Positions 7,898-11,349 of a DNA stretch of 11,349 bases are shown here, piece by piece. This stretch comes from Paludibacter sp. (GTDB taxonomy: Bacteria; Bacteroidota; Bacteroidia; Bacteroidales; Paludibacteraceae). Each line of letters starts with the position of its first letter. The stretch's first letter is position 1. The stretch lies in contig JAUSNQ010000194.1 in NCBI GenBank assembly GCA_030655595.1, positions 1 to 11,349 on the forward strand, given 5' to 3'. The notes beneath the pieces are model-generated. The model saw nothing but the letters and a program-made list of their open reading frames with translations, was not told the DNA's origin and did not search any database. A program made the position numbers and the translations under genes.

Positions 7898-8990
7898 AAT
7901 ATAATTGTGTTAGTAATTGTTTTTTTATTTCATTAGCAACAGCTTTGACAAGTGGAACTGAAACACTATTACCAAATTGTTTGTATGCCTGAACATCTGA
8001 TACTACAATTTCAAAACCATTATCTACTGGATAACCTTGTAGTAAACCTGCTTCTTTAGGTGTTAGTTTTCTTGGATTTTCATTTATTTGAGAAATCATA
8101 ATCTCACTTCCATCCTTATAATATCTTGCGGAAATTGTACTGGCATAAGGACTCTCAGAATTAAATATAGAAAATCCAAATCCATTTCCTTTTTTTCTGT
8201 GCTCTTCCAATCTTCTTAAATGTCCTTGATACAATCTATCTGAAATTGTATATTTAGGATCCGGATTTAATTGTAAAATATCCCCTAGTTTTACTTTTTT
8301 CCCAATTACAGATAGTTTATTTTCATCAAAAATAGGTTCATTATTGTCCGTTAAACCAACAGGAAACATAAAATTTTCAGCATTTACAATATCTTTATAC
8401 CAAGCTACAATAATCAAACGTTCTCTATTTTGTGGAACTCCAAAGTTTTTCGAGTTAAGTACTTTCATATCGAAATTATAACCCAAATCTTCAAGTACTT
8501 CACATATTTTTTTTAATGTCCTCCCTTTATCATGGTTTTTTAAACCTTTTACATTTTCAAGTAAAAGCACTTTTGGAGGTAAACCTGCTTTAATTTTCGC
8601 ATCAACAATTTCAGCAATATTAAAGAACAATGTTCCTCGTGTGTCTTCAAACCCTTTTTTTAATCCAGCATTTGAAAATGGTTGACAAGGAAATCCTGCA
8701 CATAACACATCAAATGGTGGTATTTTGTAAGGATCTGCGTCTTTTATATCCCAATTAAAATTTTCCTTATCAAATAACTCTTGTGATATTTTCTTAAAGT
8801 TATGTTCGTATGTTACTCTTGCAAATTTATCCCATTCACTTGCGAAAACACATTCACCACCAATACTATGCATTGCAATATGAAAACCTCCAATTCCTGC
8901 AAATAAGTCAATAAAACTAAAACTCATCTTTTCTTTCTTTCTTTCTTTGATTTCATCAATAATGTAATTTAATACTTCTTTATTTTTCAC
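7320..8990. other. AT-rich segment inside the restriction operon
   Basis: Hand counts of 60-base blocks give G+C of 32/60 (7201-7260) and 29/60 (7261-7320), then 17/60 (7321-7380) and 15/60 (7381-7440). Inside the segment I counted 19-20/60 at 7741, 7981 and 8401, 15/60 at 8761 and 17/60 at 8941. The Vsr part gives 24/60 (9001), 25/60 (9121) and 27/60 (9181). One block within the segment (7621-7680) reaches 29/60. The segment covers the methyltransferase and the N-terminal third of the NTPase. Confidence 0.6.
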
Positions 8991-9347
8991 CTCACACCCC
9001 CAAATCACCACAACCTTATATCCGGCTTCCCTTAGTAGAGCCTGTTTTCTTATATCGTTTTTAATATTCCCTTCAATCTTTTCCTTCCACCACTCAGTTC
9101 GGTTGTCAGGTAGCTTAAAGTACTTGCAGTTTTCGTGTCCGTGCCAGAAGCAGCCGTTGACAAAAATTACTGTTTTGTATTTCGGCAGTACTATATCCGG
9201 CTTACCGGGCAGTTTCTTATCATTCAGCCTGTAACGAAATCCGTTAGCAAACAGAAATTTTCGAACCATTATTTCAGGTTTTGTATCCTTGTTGCGGATC
9301 CGACTCATATTATAACTGCGCGTGGCACTGTCGTGTACATCAGCCAT
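7869..9347 (-). CDS. fusion of Vsr mismatch endonuclease and cytosine-5 DNA methyltransferase
   Basis: Residues 1-137 are a very-short-patch repair endonuclease, which nicks beside T:G mismatches left by deaminated 5-methylcytosine. It starts MADVHDSATRS, nearly as E. coli Vsr, and keeps D51 (LPGKPD), CFWHGH at 66-71 with H69, and likely zinc ligands C66, H71, C74 and C118. Residues 141-492 are a complete C5 methyltransferase: motif I FIDLFAGIGGF (145-155), motif IV GFPCQPFS with catalytic C221, motif VI ENV (264-266), motif VIII QNRER (306-310), target-recognition region about 316-425, motif IX TPKEAGLLQGYP (429-440), motif X QFGNSVSVP (457-465). The target is unknown. The junction is a lysine/glutamate-rich stretch encoded by an AAAG repeat, directly before M141, which could be an independent start. 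Vsr and methyltransferase genes are normally separate. This is the first gene of the operon and overlaps the NTPase gene by 29 bp. Confidence 0.93.
   Translation of the reverse strand: MADVHDSATRSYNMSRIRNKDTKPEIMVRKFLFANGFRYRLNDKKLPGKPDIVLPKYKTVIFVNGCFWHGHENCKYFKLPDNRTEWWKEKIEGNIKNDIRKQALLREAGYKVVVIWGCEVKNKEVLNYIIDEIKERKKEKMSFSFIDLFAGIGGFHIAMHSIGGECVFASEWDKFARVTYEHNFKKISQELFDKENFNWDIKDADPYKIPPFDVLCAGFPCQPFSNAGLKKGFEDTRGTLFFNIAEIVDAKIKAGLPPKVLLLENVKGLKNHDKGRTLKKICEVLEDLGYNFDMKVLNSKNFGVPQNRERLIIVAWYKDIVNAENFMFPVGLTDNNEPIFDENKLSVIGKKVKLGDILQLNPDPKYTISDRLYQGHLRRLEEHRKKGNGFGFSIFNSESPYASTISARYYKDGSEIMISQINENPRKLTPKEAGLLQGYPVDNGFEIVVSDVQAYKQFGNSVSVPLVKAVANEIKKQLLTQLYYDSKRLSGI
8929..8948 (-). repeat. 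(AAAG)4 tetranucleotide repeat at the Vsr-methyltransferase junction
   Basis: On the coding strand four perfect AAAG units (8948-8933) are followed by AAAAG and then ATGAG. They encode KERKKEK of the linker. The repeat length sets the frame that links the two domains. With one unit fewer the Vsr frame reads into the TGA of ATGA; with one more it ends at a TAG four codons after the repeat. The purine-rich tract could also serve as a ribosome-binding region for the ATG at 8925-8927. Confidence 0.85.
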
Positions 9348-9363
9348 ATTTTAGTCTTAATAT

Positions 9364-9380
9364 CAAATTTACAAAATTTG
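9364..9380. repeat. inverted repeat in the restriction operon leader, possible operator
   Basis: CAAATTT-ACA-AAATTTG is a perfect 7-bp inverted repeat with a 3-base centre. It lies 16 bp before the Vsr start and just downstream of the candidate -7 element, where a bound repressor would block transcription. It also contains a second TAnnTTTG match on the minus strand (9364-9371). Confidence 0.45.
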
Positions 9381-9385
9381 AACTA

Positions 9386-9393
9386 CAAATGTA
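9386..9393 (-). promoter_or_regulatory. candidate -7 element of the Vsr-methyltransferase operon
   Basis: TACATTTG on the minus strand fits TAnnTTTG and would start a transcript about 33 nt ahead of the Vsr ATG. No clear TTTG lies 19-20 bases upstream, so the promoter would be weak or activator-dependent. Read-through from the AbiEi-like gene is an alternative. Confidence 0.35.
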
Positions 9394-9396
9394 TCA

Positions 9397-9414
9397 ATAA
9401 AATTTTAATTTTAT
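9397..9414. repeat. inverted repeat between the AbiEi-like gene and the restriction operon
   Basis: ATAAAATT-TT-AATTTTAT, 8-bp arms with a 2-base centre. It is located 50 bp after the AbiEi-like stop and just upstream of the candidate -7 of the next gene. It could be a weak terminator or an operator; no U-tract follows. Confidence 0.4.
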
Positions 9415-9463
9415 CAGCATGTTCGCCTGATTCTTTTCTTTTAAAAAGGGGTTTTTATATGAT

Positions 9464-10240
9464 TCATTCATATTCGTATAATTCTTTCGGTATAGTTATC
9501 ATGTATTCAGAAAGATAAATCCCGTTGTCTGTTAATTTATACTTTCCTGTACCTAATTTAATTTTGCTTTTATCCAATCTAAAATACCAATCATGACTTG
9601 CTTTTTTCGCCATATATAAGAATAATCGTTTTATCTTTATGTTATCTGTATTTTCCAACAACTGTTGCATAACTTCAACCCTCAACGTCGTTAGTTGTTC
9701 CATGATGTAAAATAAATCTATATAAGCATATTGATTTGGGGCTAGCATCAGACATTCAAGAAATGCTTGTTCCGGTACAGATGTGAGTATTTTAGCATCC
9801 CCTTTATTGAAAGTCGTCAATTGTGGTGTTAGGAATGTTTTCGTTGAAAAAAACTTTAGTTCATATTCAAAATCGGCATTTATCAACCAATTTGGTATGT
9901 TGTCCTGTATTGGATATCCAATCATCATAACAGGTTTTCCCATTGGAACATAGTGGTTAAATCCAGACAATTCTAATGCAGAATGGGCACCCACATATAG
10001 CTTCTTATTCAATTGGTTATTGTAACTGGATATTGTAGCCAAAGAAGATAGTTTATCTCCCGTCCTATACATGACTCCTCTTGTTAGCATCGAAAACCAT
10101 CCTGATCTTCTATATTGTTGTATTAACTGAGGTGAATATCCATTTTTATTCAACCAGGAAGAAAAGAGCAGTCCTCCTGGCTGCCAATAATGCAACAATT
10201 GGTTCAATTTATTCCCGTTATCTATATTCATAATATACAT
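9464..10240 (-). CDS. AbiEi-like antitoxin / winged-helix regulator without partner toxin
   Basis: A 258-residue protein resembling the AbiEi family of type IV toxin-antitoxin systems. It has an N-terminal winged-helix region (about 10-60, including SPQLIQQYRRSGWFSMLTRG), then YVGAHSALELSG at 82-93 and the family-typical TSVPEQAFLECL at 153-164. Known AbiEi antitoxins repress their own promoter and counter AbiEii, a nucleotidyltransferase toxin encoded next to them. No AbiEii gene is present: only 116 bp separate this gene from the Vsr gene downstream, and 455 bp upstream are gene-free. It may be an orphan, or a regulator recruited by the restriction operon (inference). Either the ATG at 10240 or the one at 10231 (MNIDNG) may be the start. 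The promoter at 10261-10292 would leave only about 15 nt before the first, so the second is also plausible. Confidence 0.72.
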   Translation of the reverse strand: MYIMNIDNGNKLNQLLHYWQPGGLLFSSWLNKNGYSPQLIQQYRRSGWFSMLTRGVMYRTGDKLSSLATISSYNNQLNKKLYVGAHSALELSGFNHYVPMGKPVMMIGYPIQDNIPNWLINADFEYELKFFSTKTFLTPQLTTFNKGDAKILTSVPEQAFLECLMLAPNQYAYIDLFYIMEQLTTLRVEVMQQLLENTDNIKIKRLFLYMAKKASHDWYFRLDKSKIKLGTGKYKLTDNGIYLSEYMITIPKELYEYE

Positions 10241-10260
10241 TGAGCCTTTAAATTCAACTG

Positions 10261-10292
10261 CAAAAATATATTTTATTATCTATTTCAGCAAA
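10261..10292 (-). promoter_or_regulatory. promoter of the AbiEi-like gene
   Basis: On the minus strand TTTG (10289-10292), 20 bases, then TATTTTTG (10261-10268): a close match to the Bacteroidota consensus. The start of transcription would fall near 10255. It is the best-formed promoter in the accessory block and may also feed the downstream restriction operon. Confidence 0.65.
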
Positions 10293-10318
10293 TTATCAAC
10301 AAATTAATCTATTGTATA

Positions 10319-10344
10319 TTTAAATTTAGTTGAGTTTAAATTTA
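10319..10344. repeat. two direct copies of a palindromic 10-mer upstream of the AbiEi-like promoter
   Basis: TTTAAATTTA occurs at 10319-10328 and 10335-10344, 16 bp apart. Each copy contains the palindrome TAAATTTA. They lie 27 bp upstream of the -33 box, a position suitable for a regulator, but the words are simple AT sequence in an AT-rich region. Confidence 0.35.
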
Positions 10345-10626
10345 TCTCATATAGTATTACTATACCATAATGGAATTATTCAAACTATATCATCACTTCC
10401 ATTTTTCCTTTTACCCACATATAATCTAAGTGAAATAACACATGCAATATACCCTTTTTATAGGGGTATATTGCATGCAAAAATATAATAGGGCTAACTT
10501 ATTATTCTCAACCTGTGTTGCAAGGATATGCTTCTGCTTTTGAGTGTAAATTTTTCCTTTTGATTTCATAACAACTGATATTTCAACACAAGAGCATATA
10601 TAATAATTGATATATCATGTGTTATA
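10345..10626. other. gene-free AT-rich stretch
   Basis: The space between the AbiEi-like gene and the secreted protein gene is 455 bp in all (10241-10695). Apart from the promoter, the repeats at 10319-10344 and 10441-10477, and the terminator from 10627, I see no reading frame of note, no tRNA and no recognised small RNA. An insertion-element remnant is possible but not shown. Confidence 0.5.
10441..10477. repeat. 14-bp inverted repeat
   Basis: CATGCAATATACCC (10441-10454) pairs exactly with 10464-10477 around a 9-base loop. No T-run follows on either strand, so a terminator is unlikely. It could be an operator, an RNA hairpin or the remains of a small mobile element. Confidence 0.6.
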
Positions 10627-10671
10627 AATAAAAAAGAAGCGCCCCAATACACATTTTGATAGGAACGCTTC
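10627..10671 (-). terminator. intrinsic terminator of the Spy/CpxP-like gene
   Basis: Read on the minus strand, GAAGCGTTCC (10671-10662) pairs with GGGGCGCTTC (10645-10636). The stem is 10 bp with two G-U pairs and a 16-base loop, followed by TTTTTTATTT. It begins 25 bp after the stop codon. Confidence 0.8.
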
Positions 10672-10695
10672 TATTACAGAAAATTGAAAACACAC

Positions 10696-11202
10696 TTATT
10701 CCACTTGTTTTGCTTTCATCCTTTCTTTCATCCTTTCCTTCATTTCTAGTCGGGGTTGCTGTATAAATTGCCCATCTTTGTGCATCATCCGCATTTTCAT
10801 CATCTTGTTTTCTTTTTCTAACCGCGCAATCCGTTGAGACTGCATTTGCTGGAATTTTTCGTTGCCGATGATTTTAATTAACTCGGCCTGATTTGCATCA
10901 CGTTCAGTTTTCATCTTTGCCAATTGTTCTTCACGCATTTTTTTCATTGCTTCGTGACGTTGTTTGGTCTTGGCATCTTGCTTTTCAAAATAGGCCTTCA
11001 ATTTGGCTTGTTCTACAGGCGTTAACTCTAATTGTTTGGCCATAAACTCGGCTCTTTTTTCGGGTGTAACAACCTTTTTCTCCGGCTGTTTCGTTTCTTT
11101 TCTTTCTGGTCTCTGTCTTTCCTGACGGACTTGGGCTTGTACCGATAATGTCATTCCAAATATCAGAATCGCTGTGATTAGAAATGTTACATATTTGCTC
11201 AT
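10696..11202 (-). CDS. secreted Spy/CpxP-like helical protein (DUF4890 type)
   Basis: A 168-residue protein with a signal peptide (hydrophobic core about 5-20, likely cut after VQA at 23), so it is exported to the periplasm. The mature part is highly charged and helical, rich in lysine, glutamate, methionine and glutamine. It contains LTPVEQ at 60-65, a match to the LTxxQ motif of the Spy/CpxP fold, and KERMKERMK near the C-terminus, encoded by a short tandem repeat. Related Bacteroidota proteins are often listed as DUF4890, and many lie near ECF sigma-factor genes; none is visible here. Spy and CpxP act as envelope-stress chaperones or sensors in Proteobacteria; the same role here is inference. 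It is a single-gene unit with its own terminator. I saw no clear consensus promoter in the 138 bp before it. Confidence 0.75.
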   Translation of the reverse strand: MSKYVTFLITAILIFGMTLSVQAQVRQERQRPERKETKQPEKKVVTPEKRAEFMAKQLELTPVEQAKLKAYFEKQDAKTKQRHEAMKKMREEQLAKMKTERDANQAELIKIIGNEKFQQMQSQRIARLEKENKMMKMRMMHKDGQFIQQPRLEMKERMKERMKAKQVE

Positions 11203-11305
11203 AATTTTTATGTATTAAAAAGTGAATAATAATGATATTTTAGCATGCTGTCCATATAGACTGAACATTTTTTAAATAGTTTAAAACTAAGCCGATAATT
11301 CTTAT

Positions 11306-11313
11306 TAAATTTG
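11306..11313 (+). promoter_or_regulatory. candidate -7 element of a gene at the right edge
   Basis: TAAATTTG matches TAnnTTTG and lies 27 bp before an ATG at 11341. The -33 box is poor: a TTTA at 11280-11283 with 22-base spacing. Confidence 0.4.
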
Positions 11314-11340
11314 CAAGCTTAATCCTAATTCTTGAAAATT

Positions 11341-11349
11341 ATGTCGAAA
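11341..11349 (+). CDS. probable start of a gene cut by the window edge
   Basis: ATG TCG AAA (Met-Ser-Lys) follows a candidate promoter and an A-rich leader on the plus strand, divergent from the secreted protein gene. Only three codons are visible, so no product can be given. Confidence 0.4.

Noticed and set aside
9135..9518. Plus-strand 127-codon frame across the Vsr gene start
   Set aside because: Overlaps the conserved Vsr N-terminus and its control region and shows no domain.
4028..10240. BREX or DISARM system
   Set aside because: No PglZ, BrxL, DrmA helicase, DrmB or PLD gene is present; only the methyltransferase class is shared.
10241..10695. CRISPR array or IS element in the gene-free stretch
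   Set aside because: The repeats are two to a set, unequal and lack regular spacers; no transposase or terminal repeats with target duplication are visible.

Overview
The window looks like Bacteroidota chromosome, most likely order Bacteroidales. The evidence is the phylum-specific promoter pattern (TTTG, 19-20 bases, TAnnTTTG), seen clearly ahead of the tRNA, the MFS gene and the AbiEi-like gene, together with A-rich leaders lacking strong Shine-Dalgarno sites, a Bacteroidota-type Spy/CpxP-like protein and a Mef-like transporter. No species can be named from the sequence alone.

Left part (1-3348) is ordinary chromosome: a membrane-anchored DUF3298-type protein, then purC 16 bp downstream (probable operon), then a convergent DHA3/Mef-like MFS exporter. 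purC and the exporter meet at a long inverted repeat that overlaps the exporter stop codon. A tRNA-Ser(TGA) with its own promoter and terminator (3616-3822) separates this part from the accessory region.

Right part (4028-10240) is an accessory, defence-type block read entirely on the minus strand. In transcription order it holds: an AbiEi-like winged-helix protein with no AbiEii toxin; a single polypeptide joining a Vsr mismatch endonuclease to a cytosine-5 DNA methyltransferase; a McrB-like AAA+ NTPase whose start overlaps the methyltransferase gene by 29 bp; and, 6 bp later, a 762-residue McrC-like/DUF2357 protein with a PD-(D/E)xK nuclease core. Tight coupling suggests one restriction-modification system in which a C5 methyltransferase protects DNA, Vsr repairs the T:G mismatches produced by 5-methylcytosine deamination, and an NTP-driven McrBC-like machine cuts. 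This resembles the LlaJI/BsuMI type more than a stand-alone type IV McrBC.

Two points are the most unusual. The Vsr-methyltransferase fusion passes through an (AAAG)4 tandem repeat directly before an internal methyltransferase ATG. Gain or loss of one unit would stop Vsr at, or four codons past, that ATG and leave two separate genes. Also, the methyltransferase plus the N-terminal half of the McrB-like gene (about 7320-8990) is clearly more AT-rich than the Vsr part, the AAA+ domain and the nuclease gene. That is consistent with exchange of a specificity cassette.

The window ends with a 455-bp gene-free stretch containing several inverted or direct repeats, a secreted Spy/CpxP-like protein with a good terminator, and the probable start of a divergent gene at the very edge.
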